Source of the DNA: Acidobacteriota bacterium
Lineage (GTDB): Bacteria > Acidobacteriota > Terriglobia > 2-12-FULL-54-10
Assembly: GCA_009691245.1 (NCBI GenBank)
Contig: SHUM01000002.1
Span: forward strand, 62,001-126,000
Direction: 5' to 3'
Length of the DNA stretch: 64,000 bases
In this document: positions 1-9,090 of the stretch, in pieces
How the letters are laid out: every line of letters starts with the position of its first letter
How positions within the stretch are numbered: position 1 is the first letter of the stretch
Position numbers and translations under genes: made by a program
The notes under the pieces: model-generated
Database searches by the model: none
What the model saw: the letters and a program-made list of their open reading frames with translations, nothing else
What the model was told of the DNA's origin: nothing

Positions 1-861
1 GGCTCAATGGATTTACTGCTCGGCGCTGCCATCGCCCTGATTTTTGTCGGACTGGCCTTCAAGATTTCTGCCGTCCCGTTTCAGGCCTGGACCCCTGACG
101 TTTACCAGGGCGCGCCCGCGCCGGTGGCGGCCATGCTATCGACAGCGCCCAAAGCCGCCGCGTTCGCAGCCTTCATCCGCATCTTCATGGTGAGCCTGGG
201 AGCCAGCGCGGCGCAGTGGTCGCATCTGCTGTGGGCGACCGCGCTGCTGACCATGACGGTGGGAAATCTGGCCGCTCTTTGGCAATCGAACCTCAAGCGC
301 CTACTTGCCTACTCATCCATCGCTCATGCTGGGTACATGCTCGTGGCCTTCACCTCAGGCTCCACCGATGGTATCACCGCGATTCTTTTTTACCTGGTCG
401 GCTACGCCTTCATGAACATCGGCGCATTTATTGTGATTACTCACGTGGCTGGTCCCGGGGAGCGGTTAACAGAGTTGGACGACTATGCCGGGTTGGGATT
501 CCGTTCGCCTGCCCTGGCTGCCTTGCTGACGATATTCATGCTTTCACTCATCGGAATCCCGCTCACCGCAGGATTTTTCGGTAAGTTCTACATCTTCCGC
601 GCTGCGCTGGATTCGGGTCTGCTTTGGCTAACCATATTCGGCGTGTTGAACAGCGCGGTAGCTGCCTATTATTATCTCCGTATACTCGTGGCCATGTATA
701 TGAAGCAGCCAACCGACTCCGCGGCCCCAGTCGCTGATATGCCAGCTGGCGTACGAACAGCGGTAATTGTCTGTGCGGCTGCTACTCTGCTAATTGGCGT
801 ACAACCGCGCGCGGTGTTGCGGATGGCTGAGTACGCCGCGCAATGGCTGCCGCAACTTTAA
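1..861 (+). CDS. nuoN: NADH-quinone oxidoreductase subunit N, 3' part
   Basis: This is the C-terminal 286 residues of the membrane subunit NuoN of respiratory complex I, which takes part in proton translocation coupled to quinone reduction. The reading frame is open to the first base of the window, so the N-terminal part (about 200 residues by comparison with the usual length near 480) lies outside. The sequence is a series of hydrophobic helices and carries the family signature FKISAVPFQAWTPDVYQGAP, with the conserved lysine in the helix before it, then the LKRLLAYSSIAHAGYM segment typical of the antiporter-like subunits. NuoN is normally the last gene of the nuo operon. The next gene starts 9 bases downstream and is not a nuo gene, which fits an operon end. 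Confidence 0.95.
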   Translation, partial: GSMDLLLGAAIALIFVGLAFKISAVPFQAWTPDVYQGAPAPVAAMLSTAPKAAAFAAFIRIFMVSLGASAAQWSHLLWATALLTMTVGNLAALWQSNLKRLLAYSSIAHAGYMLVAFTSGSTDGITAILFYLVGYAFMNIGAFIVITHVAGPGERLTELDDYAGLGFRSPALAALLTIFMLSLIGIPLTAGFFGKFYIFRAALDSGLLWLTIFGVLNSAVAAYYYLRILVAMYMKQPTDSAAPVADMPAGVRTAVIVCAAATLLIGVQPRAVLRMAEYAAQWLPQL

Positions 862-870
862 TTCGTTTGT

Positions 871-2214
871 TTGAGGCCTGCGATGACTTCCAAGACCAAC
901 AAGAAACCTCGAAACATCTATCACGATCGCGCTGTCGAGATCATGCCTCGCAAGCAACTGGAGAAGCTACAGGACCGATTGTTGCGCAAGCTCCAGACAG
1001 TTTCGCTGCAGAGCAATCCCTTCTATCGGGCAAAGTTCAAAGCGGCGGGAGTTCGTACGCCCGTTCCCTTGAGCCGACTCTCCGATCTGCCCTTTACCAC
1101 TAAGTCCGAGTTAATGGCGGATCAGCTTGCGCATCCGCCGTTTGGTTCGGACCTGGCCTACCCCGTGGCCGATTACACGCGCATGCACCAGACGTCTGGG
1201 ACTACCGGCGCGCCCGTGCGCTGGCTGGACACCGCTGAGAGTTGGGGTGCCTTTGTCGAGCAGTGGTGCTTTGTCTATCGTGGAGCAGGCATCACGCGCG
1301 GCGACCGAGTTTTCGCAGCGTTCTCTTTCGGTCCCTTCAGCGGTTTCTGGACTGGTTTTGAGGCTTCCTATCGCATCGGAGCACTGGCCATTACCGGCGG
1401 GGGGCAAACCAGTGAGCAGCGGATAGCCACCATGCAGGCCACTCAACCAACGGTCCTGATCTGCACTCCAACCTACGCACTGCGCCTGGCTGAAGTGGCG
1501 GTCACGATGGGTGTGGACCCGGCAAAGTTGGGGTTGCGAGCCAGCATCCACGCTGGAGAACCTGGCGCAGGGATTCCATCCACTCGCCGAAAAATTGAGC
1601 AGACTTGGGGAGTTCGCGCCTACGACCACTGCGGCATGACTGAGATGGGAGCCGTGGGATTCGAGTGCCAACACCAACTCGGCCCGCACGTCAATGAAGC
1701 GCACTTCATCCTGGAAGTCATCGATCCAAAAACAGGCAAGCAAGTCGGCGCAGGCGAGCGGGGCGAAATAGTTCTGACTAATTTGCGGCGCGCAGAGTCT
1801 CCTCTCATTCGATATCGAACAGGAGACTTGGCCGAGGCGACCTATACCCGTTGCTCATGCCGGAGAACATTTGCCCTGCTGCGCGGCGGGCTACTCGGAC
1901 GCGCCGATGACATGATCACGATTCGCGGGATTAACGTCTTCCCGGCCGCCATTGAGAACATCCTGCGGCGGTTTCCAGAGATCGTCGAATTCCAGGGAGA
2001 AGTCACGCGCGAGCGGGAGATGGCGGAACTGACATTGCATCTGGAAACGGATCGTCTGAAGGATGCGCAATTGCCGGCATTCGCAGAGAAGGTCATCTCC
2101 GCTCTGCACGTCAGCTTGAACCTGCGGCCTGCGGTGAAATTCGCAGCAAGCGGAACCCTGCCGCGTGCTGAGATGAAGTCGCGGCGCTTCCGCGTGACGC
2201 CTGCAAAGTCGTGA
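871..2214 (+). CDS. PaaK-like phenylacetate-CoA ligase / AMP-forming acyl-CoA ligase
   Basis: The product (447 residues) belongs to the adenylate-forming enzymes of the phenylacetate-CoA ligase group, which activate a carboxylic acid with ATP and transfer it to coenzyme A. The P-loop-like motif QTSGTTGAPVRW is at about residues 109-120, followed by YDHCGMTEMG, the RYRTGDLAE segment that binds ribose, and a C-terminal AMP-binding domain with GRADDMITIRGINVFP. The length matches PaaK (about 430-440). A second ATG four codons downstream is an equally possible start. The true substrate cannot be read from the sequence; phenylacetate or another aromatic acid is likely by family. No other phenylacetate catabolic gene is next to it. 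Confidence 0.85.
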   Translation: MRPAMTSKTNKKPRNIYHDRAVEIMPRKQLEKLQDRLLRKLQTVSLQSNPFYRAKFKAAGVRTPVPLSRLSDLPFTTKSELMADQLAHPPFGSDLAYPVADYTRMHQTSGTTGAPVRWLDTAESWGAFVEQWCFVYRGAGITRGDRVFAAFSFGPFSGFWTGFEASYRIGALAITGGGQTSEQRIATMQATQPTVLICTPTYALRLAEVAVTMGVDPAKLGLRASIHAGEPGAGIPSTRRKIEQTWGVRAYDHCGMTEMGAVGFECQHQLGPHVNEAHFILEVIDPKTGKQVGAGERGEIVLTNLRRAESPLIRYRTGDLAEATYTRCSCRRTFALLRGGLLGRADDMITIRGINVFPAAIENILRRFPEIVEFQGEVTREREMAELTLHLETDRLKDAQLPAFAEKVISALHVSLNLRPAVKFAASGTLPRAEMKSRRFRVTPAKS

Positions 2215-2242
2215 GCGATGCCGGAGCGGGCATGGCTGAAGT

Positions 2243-2272
2243 TTGTGGCCCTCGAATGGAATGCGCTACAAT
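2243..2272 (+). promoter_or_regulatory. Candidate sigma70 promoter of the xseB operon
   Basis: A TTGTGG hexamer (2243-2248) and TACAAT (2267-2272) are separated by 18 bases, about 50 bases before the xseB start. The -10 matches consensus at five of six positions and the -35 at three. This is a sequence match only. Confidence 0.4.
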
Positions 2273-2320
2273 CAGCGCACGCGCTGCGCGTGGAGTGAAC
2301 CGAGAGTTTTATCAGAGCGG

Positions 2321-2587
2321 ATGGCGAATATGGCGGAAAAATCGAACCTGGAATTAACCTTTGAAGCTGGCCTGGATCGGCTGGAGACGATTGTGCGCGA
2401 TCTGGAGCAGGGCGACCTTCAGCTCGAAAAGGCCCTCGCCCTTTTTGAAGAAGGGGTCCAAGTCTCCGGCCACTGCCGCAAGAAGCTGGAAGAAGCGGAA
2501 AGTCGCGTGGAAATCCTTCTCAAGAAAGGGGACGGTAAAGTTGTCGCAGAACCCTTCCGCCCCGGCGATAGTGACTCGCCCTCCTAG
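2321..2587 (+). CDS. xseB: Exodeoxyribonuclease VII small subunit
   Basis: This 88-residue protein is the small subunit of exonuclease VII, the single-strand-specific nuclease that acts with the large subunit XseA in mismatch repair and recombination. The family core is clear: LTFEAGLDRLETIVRDLEQG, then LEKALALFEEGVQVSGHC, then LEEAESRVEIL. I start it at the ATG at 2321 because the 26 codons upstream do not resemble the family. The second ATG at 2330 is also possible. It ends with TAG. The next gene, ispA, overlaps its 3' end, so the two are probably translationally coupled. The xseB-ispA pair is a common bacterial arrangement. Confidence 0.92.
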   Translation: MANMAEKSNLELTFEAGLDRLETIVRDLEQGDLQLEKALALFEEGVQVSGHCRKKLEEAESRVEILLKKGDGKVVAEPFRPGDSDSPS

Positions 2588-3500
2588 CGATCCGGCCAGC
2601 TTCGGCGCCGGCTTTGCTGCTTATTGGGATGAGCAGAAGAAGCGCGTGGAAGCGCGGCTGAATTTGCTGGTTCCATCCGCCGACACCGCCCCTCCCCGCA
2701 TCCACAAAGCCATGCGCTACAGTCTGTTTGCTGGCGGAAAGCGGCTGCGGCCCTTCCTGTGCATGGAGGCCTCCCGAGTGGTCGCCGATCAGGCACAGCC
2801 GAATCCTGATATTGAAGCGATCAGTTCCACTCTTGAGCTGATCCACACCTATTCGCTCATCCATGACGACCTGCCTGCGCTGGACAACGATGACCTGAGA
2901 CGGGGACGTCCTACGTGTCACGTTCAGTTCGACGAAGCCACGGCAATCCTGGCCGGCGACGCGCTTCTCACTCTTGCATTTCACGTTCTGGCTACGCTGC
3001 CCGCCTCGGATTCAGAGATTCGCGCAAGGCTGGTGGCTGTGTTGGCGACTGCCGCCGGAACCGTGGACGGCATGATTGGCGGGCAAGTGGCCGACCTGGA
3101 GGCCGTCAGCGCGCAACCCACTCCGGAGATGGTCCATTACATTCACCGTTCCAAGACTGCTGCGTTGATCACGGCAGCGGTGGTGATGGGCGCCATCGCT
3201 GAAAATGCGTCCTCCACCCAGATCGAAACCTTGCGCCGGTTCGGCTCACAGGCGGGCCTGGCCTTTCAAATCATCGATGATGTTCTGGACGTGGAAGGAA
3301 CCAGCGCGGCGCTCGGCAAGACCGCAGGGAAAGATCAAGCGCAGCACAAGGCCACGTTCCCAGCAGTGTATGGAGTTGCGCGATCGCGGGCAATGGCCTA
3401 CGAGCGGCTGAGTGAAGCGAAAGAAGCGTTGGCCACGTTTGGCGAGCGGGCGAGCACGTTAAGACAATTGGCCGACTCGCTGGTCATTCGTAACACCTAA
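2541..3500 (+). CDS. ispA: Farnesyl diphosphate synthase (polyprenyl synthetase family)
   Basis: The enzyme condenses isopentenyl diphosphate with dimethylallyl and geranyl diphosphate to make farnesyl diphosphate, the precursor of undecaprenyl lipid carrier, quinones and hopanoids. Visible motifs are GGKRLRPFL, the first aspartate-rich motif DDLPALDNDD, the GQVADLEA segment and the second motif IIDDVLDVEG. The aromatic tyrosine five residues before the first aspartate motif and the two-residue insertion within it fit a bacterial farnesyl-type chain length. No ATG lies near the expected start. TTG at 2541 has a Shine-Dalgarno-like AAAGGGG nine bases upstream, and GTG at 2571 is an alternative giving 309 residues. 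Either start overlaps xseB. The dxs gene often found next is absent. Confidence 0.93.
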   Translation: MSQNPSAPAIVTRPPSDPASFGAGFAAYWDEQKKRVEARLNLLVPSADTAPPRIHKAMRYSLFAGGKRLRPFLCMEASRVVADQAQPNPDIEAISSTLELIHTYSLIHDDLPALDNDDLRRGRPTCHVQFDEATAILAGDALLTLAFHVLATLPASDSEIRARLVAVLATAAGTVDGMIGGQVADLEAVSAQPTPEMVHYIHRSKTAALITAAVVMGAIAENASSTQIETLRRFGSQAGLAFQIIDDVLDVEGTSAALGKTAGKDQAQHKATFPAVYGVARSRAMAYERLSEAKEALATFGERASTLRQLADSLVIRNT

Positions 3501-3574
3501 CTGAAGTATCAAGTAGCGGTATAACAGCGAGCGGGCACAATAACTGATTGGCTAGGCTGGCATTCCATCCAAGC

Positions 3575-4366
3575 ATGGCAACCTCATCCCCAAAAACACG
3601 TTTGGATATCGCGCTGGTCGAGCGAGGCTTGGTAGAAACTCGCCAGAAGGCCCAGGCACTCATACTCGCCGGTAAAGTTCTGGTGAACAAGCAGAAGATT
3701 TCCAAAGCTGGAGCCGCCGTCGCCCAGGATTCCGTGGTGGAACTCATCGCGCCGCCCATGCCTTACGTGGGACGCGGCGGACTGAAGATGGCTGCGGCCC
3801 TCGATCATTGGCATATCGATCCTGGTGGGTGGGTAGCCCTCGACATCGGTTCGTCCACCGGCGGATTCACCGATTGTCTGCTGCAACGCGGCGCTGCCCG
3901 GGCGATCGCGGTGGATGCCGGTACAAACCAGTTGGATTGGCGCTTGCGCAACAACCCGCGAGTGCGAGTTCTCGAAAACACCAACGCGCGGTATCTTACA
4001 TTCGAACAGATCGGTGAACAGGTGGACATTGTCGTAATCGATGTCTCGTTCATCTCGGTAAAGCGCATCTTGCCGGTGCTCCCCGCGTTCTGCAAGGATG
4101 GCACACAATTGCTGGTCCTGGTGAAGCCGCAGTTTGAGGCTGGCCGTGAGCAGGTTGGCAAGGGCGGGATCGTGCGCGATGAGGCGGTGCGGGACGCCGT
4201 CGTGGAGTCCGTCCGCCAAGCGGTTTCCGCCGAAGGTTTCCGCCATCTGGGCCACATTGCCTGTCCCGTTTTGGGTGCGGAAGGAAATCAGGAGTATTTG
4301 CTGCACGGAATATTTGTGCGCTCCGCTGCACTGACCACTGCCGCCACGCCCGCAATTGAGCGATAA
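3575..4366 (+). CDS. tlyA: TlyA-family RNA methyltransferase (S4 plus FtsJ domains)
   Basis: The product (263 residues) has an N-terminal S4 RNA-binding domain (about residues 8-60) and a Rossmann methyltransferase domain with the SAM-binding motif DIGSSTGG at about 90-97, followed by LVKPQFEAGREQVGKGGIVR, which is typical of TlyA. TlyA proteins 2'-O-methylate cytidines in 16S and 23S rRNA, and some members were first described as hemolysins. I chose the ATG at 3575; a TTG at 3548 would add nine residues unlike the family. The gene lies between ispA and nadK on the same strand, in the common xseB-ispA-tlyA-nadK order. Confidence 0.92.
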   Translation: MATSSPKTRLDIALVERGLVETRQKAQALILAGKVLVNKQKISKAGAAVAQDSVVELIAPPMPYVGRGGLKMAAALDHWHIDPGGWVALDIGSSTGGFTDCLLQRGAARAIAVDAGTNQLDWRLRNNPRVRVLENTNARYLTFEQIGEQVDIVVIDVSFISVKRILPVLPAFCKDGTQLLVLVKPQFEAGREQVGKGGIVRDEAVRDAVVESVRQAVSAEGFRHLGHIACPVLGAEGNQEYLLHGIFVRSAALTTAATPAIER

Positions 4367-4449
4367 TTAACGATCAGCTAGGCCACATGTATTTATCAAG
4401 ATTTTAGAGAACCGACCGAGACGAGCAGGAGTCCAAAGGCTGGAACGGA

Positions 4450-5331
4450 ATGTCGATACGAACCGTAGGAATCATCTCCAAACCGCGCAAGCAAAACTTG
4501 GCTGAGATCATTCCGGCTCTGGTGGTGTGGCTGCGCGGCAAAGAGCTCAACCCATTATTCGACCGCGAAACGGCGGCCAGCCTGGACACTGATCTGCGCA
4601 ACCAACTCGCCGTTCCGGTGATAGCCCGCAATGAGCTGGGGGCAGCATGTGATCTAGTACTGGTCTTAGGCGGCGATGGAACTCTTCTGGCTGCGGCCCG
4701 CGCGGTCCGCAAGGACAATGTCCCGATACTTGCGGTAAACCTCGGCAATCTGGGCTTTCTCACCGCTGTTACCATGAGCGAGCTTTACGTCAGCCTCGAA
4801 CAAATATTGAAACAAGAACATCAAATAGAAAGACGCAAGATGCTCACAATAGAGGTTATCAGTGGAGAGGTTGTAGCGGCTACCTATCACGCGCTGAACG
4901 ATGCAGTCATGAACAAGGGCGCCATATCGCGCATCCTGGATTTTGAGACTCGGGTGGATGGCCGATTCTTGAATCTATTCAAAGCAGACGGGCTGATCAT
5001 ATCCACACCCACCGGGTCCACAGCCTATTGTCTGGCCGCTGGCGGACCGATTGTGCATCCGTCCGTGGATGCCTTCATCATTACGCCAATTTGCTCGCAC
5101 ACGCTCAGTAACCGGCCGCTGGTAATTTCTGACCAGTCGGTGGTCGAAGTGATCGTTAAGACGGAAGCTGAGTCGGTTTTCCTTACCGTGGATGGCCAAG
5201 TCGGCCTAGCGTTACATGCCGAGGACCGTATCCGCTGCAGACTGTCTGAGAGCCACATCGAACTGGTCCGGCCGCCCAACAAGGATTTCTATGAAGTGCT
5301 GCGCAGCAAGCTGAAGTGGGGGGAGCGGTAG
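4450..5331 (+). CDS. nadK: NAD kinase
   Basis: This 293-residue enzyme phosphorylates NAD to NADP in the cytoplasm. The catalytic GGDGT motif is at residues 74-78, followed by NLGNLGFLTAV, the NDAVMNKGAISRI segment (conserved NE/D region), and the glycine-rich DGLIISTPTGSTAY motif. The length matches family members. It is the last gene of the xseB-ispA-tlyA-nadK operon: it ends with TAG, and a strong intrinsic terminator follows about 120 bases downstream. Confidence 0.95.
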   Translation: MSIRTVGIISKPRKQNLAEIIPALVVWLRGKELNPLFDRETAASLDTDLRNQLAVPVIARNELGAACDLVLVLGGDGTLLAAARAVRKDNVPILAVNLGNLGFLTAVTMSELYVSLEQILKQEHQIERRKMLTIEVISGEVVAATYHALNDAVMNKGAISRILDFETRVDGRFLNLFKADGLIISTPTGSTAYCLAAGGPIVHPSVDAFIITPICSHTLSNRPLVISDQSVVEVIVKTEAESVFLTVDGQVGLALHAEDRIRCRLSESHIELVRPPNKDFYEVLRSKLKWGER

Positions 5332-5451
5332 GAAGCTAAGCAGCCTCCCTCCGCCAACGTTTGCGCCGTCCAGCGTGCCTGAATTATTTATTGAGAATCT
5401 TCCTGAAACCTTTTTTACCGTTCCACCGTTATCTGTACATCCCCGTTACGA

Positions 5452-5500
5452 GGCGGGCGCTCACCCCAGCCCAATCAACAACCGAGCGCCCGCCTTTTTT
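5452..5500 (+). terminator. Rho-independent terminator after nadK
   Basis: A perfect 11-base-pair GC-rich stem (GGCGGGCGCTC at 5452-5462 with its complement at 5484-5494) has a 21-base loop and is followed directly by six T. It closes the housekeeping operon. Confidence 0.85.
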
Positions 5501-5610
5501 GTTTCTACACCCCGCCACAAGCTAATTTCTGGCACATCTCTGATCCTCACTTCCGGCTCAGTACTCCATCCATTACGAATCACTTTGACCACTTTCTTTC
5601 TCCACTAAGC

Positions 5611-5639
5611 TTGACACCTGGCCTAAAGTGCAATAAAGT
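5611..5639 (+). promoter_or_regulatory. Sigma70 promoter of the first Oar-like receptor
   Basis: A perfect TTGACA (5611-5616), a 17-base spacer and TAAAGT (5634-5639) lie about 100 bases upstream of the receptor start. The rest of the 5332-5740 gap holds the nadK terminator and no recognisable gene. Confidence 0.65.
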
Positions 5640-5740
5640 TTGGCCACATGCAGGTTTGGTCTATTTTTCAGGAGCTCGCAAGGAACATCGGGGGCCTTAC
5701 GGCTCGTTTAGCAATCTGGACTGACAAAGGAGAAATGAAA

Positions 5741-8700
5741 ATGACTGGGAATCGAAGCGCCATGAATAGTGGACATTGGGCATACGTCCTTGTTGTATTG
5801 ATGCTGGCGGCCAGCACGGCCACAAGCCAGCTCCCGACAGCAACCATTCTGGGAACCGTGAAAGATACCAGCGGCGCAGTGATCCCCGGCGCTAATCTCA
5901 CCGTCCACAACACGGAGACAGGACAGACACGCGCCAGTGTTTCCGGCGCAGATGGCGCTTATAGATTCTCCGCATTGCCGGTAGGCAGCTACGAGCTGCG
6001 TATCGAGAGCGCGGGCTTCCAGTCCGAAGTCCGCAGTGGTCTGACGTTGGCTGTGAGCCAGGAAGCTGTGATTAATGTGGCACTGCAAGTAGGCGCCATT
6101 GAGCAGACGGTTGAAGTAACCGGTGAGGCCCCCCTGGTGAATACCACCAGCGGCTCGCTCGGCGGACTGGTGGATGAGAAGAAAGTTGCCGAGCTACCGC
6201 TGAATGGTCGCAACTATGTGGACCTTGCCTTTCTGCAACCCGGTATTCAGCCGGAACGTCGGACGGGCGGGGGACCGGTGATGGCCGGGCAGTTCTTCAG
6301 CAGCAATGGAGCGCCGCCGCGCTCGAATAACTTCATGCTGGACGGCGCGATCATGCAATCCAGCAACGACACCAGCTCGGCCTCCAGCACCAACGCCACT
6401 CTTGGGGTAGAAGGCATTCGCGAGTTTCGCGTGGTCTCCAACGCCGCCAACGCCGAATATGGAATGCGCATGGGCAGCCAACTGGTGCTGGTCAGCAAGA
6501 GCGGCACCAACGATTTTCATGGCTCGGTGTTTGATTATCTTCGCAATAGCGCGCTGGATGCCCGCAACTTTTTCGATAAAGTGACGGCCCGCACCCCGCG
6601 CCGCCTGCCCGCGTTCACCCGCAACCAGTTCGGCGGCTCAGTCGGCGGGCCCATTAAGAGCGACAAGACTTTTTTCCACGCCGTATATGAAAGCCTGCGC
6701 GAGCGCACCGGCCAGACGCTGACTTTCACAACCATTCCGCAGTCCTGCCGCACGCAGGGTTCGCTATGCACAAGTACTCCCTCATTTGCCGTACCCGTTA
6801 TCCCACCGGTCATTCGTCCGTTGCTGGATCTCTATCCTGTGTCCAACCTGCCCAATGATCAGGTCACCTTCCCGTTCAATCAGCCGAGCGACGAGCACTA
6901 CGGCCAGGCGCGTGTGGACCAGAATTTTTCCTCCGACGACAGCTTGTTTGTCCGCTATACGGCGGACAGCGCCGAGCGTCTGCTGGCACCTGGATTGGAC
7001 GGTTTTGCCAGCACCCGGCCAAGCCGCTCACAGTTCGGAACGATCTCCGAGACACACATCTTCTCGCCCGCCGTGTTGAACACCTTCCGCTACTCGTACA
7101 GCCGAACCAAGCTGGCATCAGAGAATCCGACCTCGGAGGGAGCGCAGTACGCCTTTGTCCCCGGACAAGGGTTGGGAACGATCAATCCCGGCTCTGGCGT
7201 GTCAACTATTGGCAACGGCACGGACGCCAGCACCACCATCCAGAATGTGTTCACATGGAGCGATGACTTGTTTTACGCTCGCGGCGCGCACTCATTCAAG
7301 TTTGGCACGCTGATCAACCGCTTTCAGCCCTGGCTCAAAACCGGAACCAATGTGCGCGGCGTGATCCGCTTCGCCAATCTGCAAACCTTCCTGCAAGGTA
7401 ATACCAACAACGTAACTGCCGTGACGCCCGGTTCGATTGTGGACCGCACCTACCGTTACACCACGTATGGTTTCTACGCGCAGGATGACTGGCGCGCGAC
7501 TTCCACGCTGACCTTGAACCTGGGATTGCGCTACGAGTTCCACTCCAACTTTGTCGAGCGCTTCAATCAGGGTGCGGCGCTGCGCGACCTGGTCTCCGAC
7601 CGGGACACCACCGTGGGCGATGTTTTTATCAACCCGTCACTCAGGAATTTCAGCCCGCGCTTCGGCTTTGCCTGGGACGTGCGCGGCGATGGCAAGACAG
7701 CGGTGCGCGGCGGCTTCGGCTTGCTCTACGATGTCGCCGGCGGATTCATGGCGGGACTGAAGATCTCGACCGTGGCCACCCCACCGTTCTCCAGCCAGAG
7801 CACGGTAAGTGTTACGCAGCCGCTCACGCTGCCCCTGACCTACCCAGCCGATGCTGTGGGCCGCGGCCTGCGCCTTCAGGACTACCACATGCAGCAGCCG
7901 CATCTGCTCTCCTACAACCTCACGGTGGAGCGCCAACTGCCTTTCGGCATGGGAGTGACTGCCGCCTACGCCGCCTCGCGCGCCATCAACATCCTGCAAG
8001 CCAAGGAAGGCAACCCGACCGTGCCGCTAGGTGTTCCACAAGCTGGGGCCTGCGTTGCACGCCCGGCGGGCACCGCGTATGTTCTCAACTCACCGAAGTG
8101 CTGGCTGGGCATCGGCATTGATCCCAGAACCAATCCCAACTGGACCAACATCGAGTTGGTAACCGCGGGCACCAGTTCCTGGTACAACTCCTTGCAACTC
8201 TCTCTGCAGAAACGGCTCAGCCAGGGACTGCAATTCCAAAGTTCCTTTACCTGGTCGAAGGCGCTTGATGAAGGGCAGCAGGTGATCGTCGGCGACACCA
8301 GCGATTATCCTTCAGACCCCACCGATCGCCGTGTAGATAAAGGCCCTGCTGGCTTTGATATTCGCGGCAACTGGCGCTTCAATGCCATTTATCGGATTCC
8401 AGAGATCGCCAGCGGCTGGAAAGGCAAGCTGCTAAATGGCTGGTGGACCAGTGGCATCTGGAGCGTGCAGTCGGGCTTCGCGCTGACGCCGGACCTGACT
8501 TCCAACCGCTCGCGCTCCAACAACAACAACGCCTTTGGAGGACCGAGCGACCGGCCTGATATTCTCCCTGGGCGCAACAATGAAAACATCACCAGGGGAA
8601 CGACCGCGGGCTGCACCGGTGTAGCCGCCGGACAGAAACTAGGCACCCCGGACCTTTACTTCGATCCCTGTGCTTTCGCGGTGCAGGCCGCGGGATTTCT

Positions 8701-9013
8701 GGGCAACTCCGGCAAGGGCATCCTGCGCGGACCGGGCACCAACAACCTGGATTTCTCACTGGTCAAGGACACCGCGCTAGGCTTGCTGGGCGAGTCGGGC
8801 AAACTGGAGTTCCGCACAGAGGTTTTCAATATCCTCAACCGCACCACCTTTGACCTGCCGGCCGTAACCCTCTTTGCCGGCAGCACGGCAGCGACAGGCA
8901 CCGGGGCCAACCTGCTGGCAGGCGGTGAGTCCGCTCTGAGCACCGCGGGGCGTATCAACGGAACGCGCACCACGTCGCGGCAGATTCAACTGTCCCTGAA
9001 ACTGCTGTTCTAG
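5741..9013 (+). CDS. Oar-like TonB-dependent outer-membrane receptor
   Basis: The product (1090 residues) is an outer-membrane receptor of the Oar-like group common in Acidobacteriota. A signal peptide (hydrophobic VLVVLMLAAST) is followed by a carboxypeptidase-regulatory-like domain (ATILGTVKDTSGAVIPGANL onward, about residues 32-115), a plug with the ELPLNGRNYVDLAFLQPG signature, and a long beta barrel ending in an aromatic-rich strand with a C-terminal phenylalanine (LSLKLLF). The ligand is unknown; polysaccharide, peptide or other large substrates are typical inferences. ATG 5741 is preferred because AAAGGAG lies about eight bases upstream; ATG 5735 is too close. It has its own promoter and terminator, so it is transcribed alone. 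Confidence 0.9.
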   Translation: MTGNRSAMNSGHWAYVLVVLMLAASTATSQLPTATILGTVKDTSGAVIPGANLTVHNTETGQTRASVSGADGAYRFSALPVGSYELRIESAGFQSEVRSGLTLAVSQEAVINVALQVGAIEQTVEVTGEAPLVNTTSGSLGGLVDEKKVAELPLNGRNYVDLAFLQPGIQPERRTGGGPVMAGQFFSSNGAPPRSNNFMLDGAIMQSSNDTSSASSTNATLGVEGIREFRVVSNAANAEYGMRMGSQLVLVSKSGTNDFHGSVFDYLRNSALDARNFFDKVTARTPRRLPAFTRNQFGGSVGGPIKSDKTFFHAVYESLRERTGQTLTFTTIPQSCRTQGSLCTSTPSFAVPVIPPVIRPLLDLYPVSNLPNDQVTFPFNQPSDEHYGQARVDQNFSSDDSLFVRYTADSAERLLAPGLDGFASTRPSRSQFGTISETHIFSPAVLNTFRYSYSRTKLASENPTSEGAQYAFVPGQGLGTINPGSGVSTIGNGTDASTTIQNVFTWSDDLFYARGAHSFKFGTLINRFQPWLKTGTNVRGVIRFANLQTFLQGNTNNVTAVTPGSIVDRTYRYTTYGFYAQDDWRATSTLTLNLGLRYEFHSNFVERFNQGAALRDLVSDRDTTVGDVFINPSLRNFSPRFGFAWDVRGDGKTAVRGGFGLLYDVAGGFMAGLKISTVATPPFSSQSTVSVTQPLTLPLTYPADAVGRGLRLQDYHMQQPHLLSYNLTVERQLPFGMGVTAAYAASRAINILQAKEGNPTVPLGVPQAGACVARPAGTAYVLNSPKCWLGIGIDPRTNPNWTNIELVTAGTSSWYNSLQLSLQKRLSQGLQFQSSFTWSKALDEGQQVIVGDTSDYPSDPTDRRVDKGPAGFDIRGNWRFNAIYRIPEIASGWKGKLLNGWWTSGIWSVQSGFALTPDLTSNRSRSNNNNAFGGPSDRPDILPGRNNENITRGTTAGCTGVAAGQKLGTPDLYFDPCAFAVQAAGFLGNSGKGILRGPGTNNLDFSLVKDTALGLLGESGKLEFRTEVFNILNRTTFDLPAVTLFAGSTAATGTGANLLAGGESALSTAGRINGTRTTSRQIQLSLKLLF

Positions 9014-9037
9014 CTTTTGGTAGCGCGGATTAATCGG

Positions 9038-9067
9038 AAGGGCCCGTCGTGAGGCGGGTCCTTTTTT
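9038..9067 (+). terminator. Intrinsic terminator after the Oar-like receptor
   Basis: GGGCCCGTC (9040-9048) pairs with GGCGGGTCC (9053-9061), including two wobble pairs, with a four-base loop and six T after the stem. Confidence 0.8.
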
Positions 9068-9090
9068 CGTTTCTGGAAGTCGCATTCAGG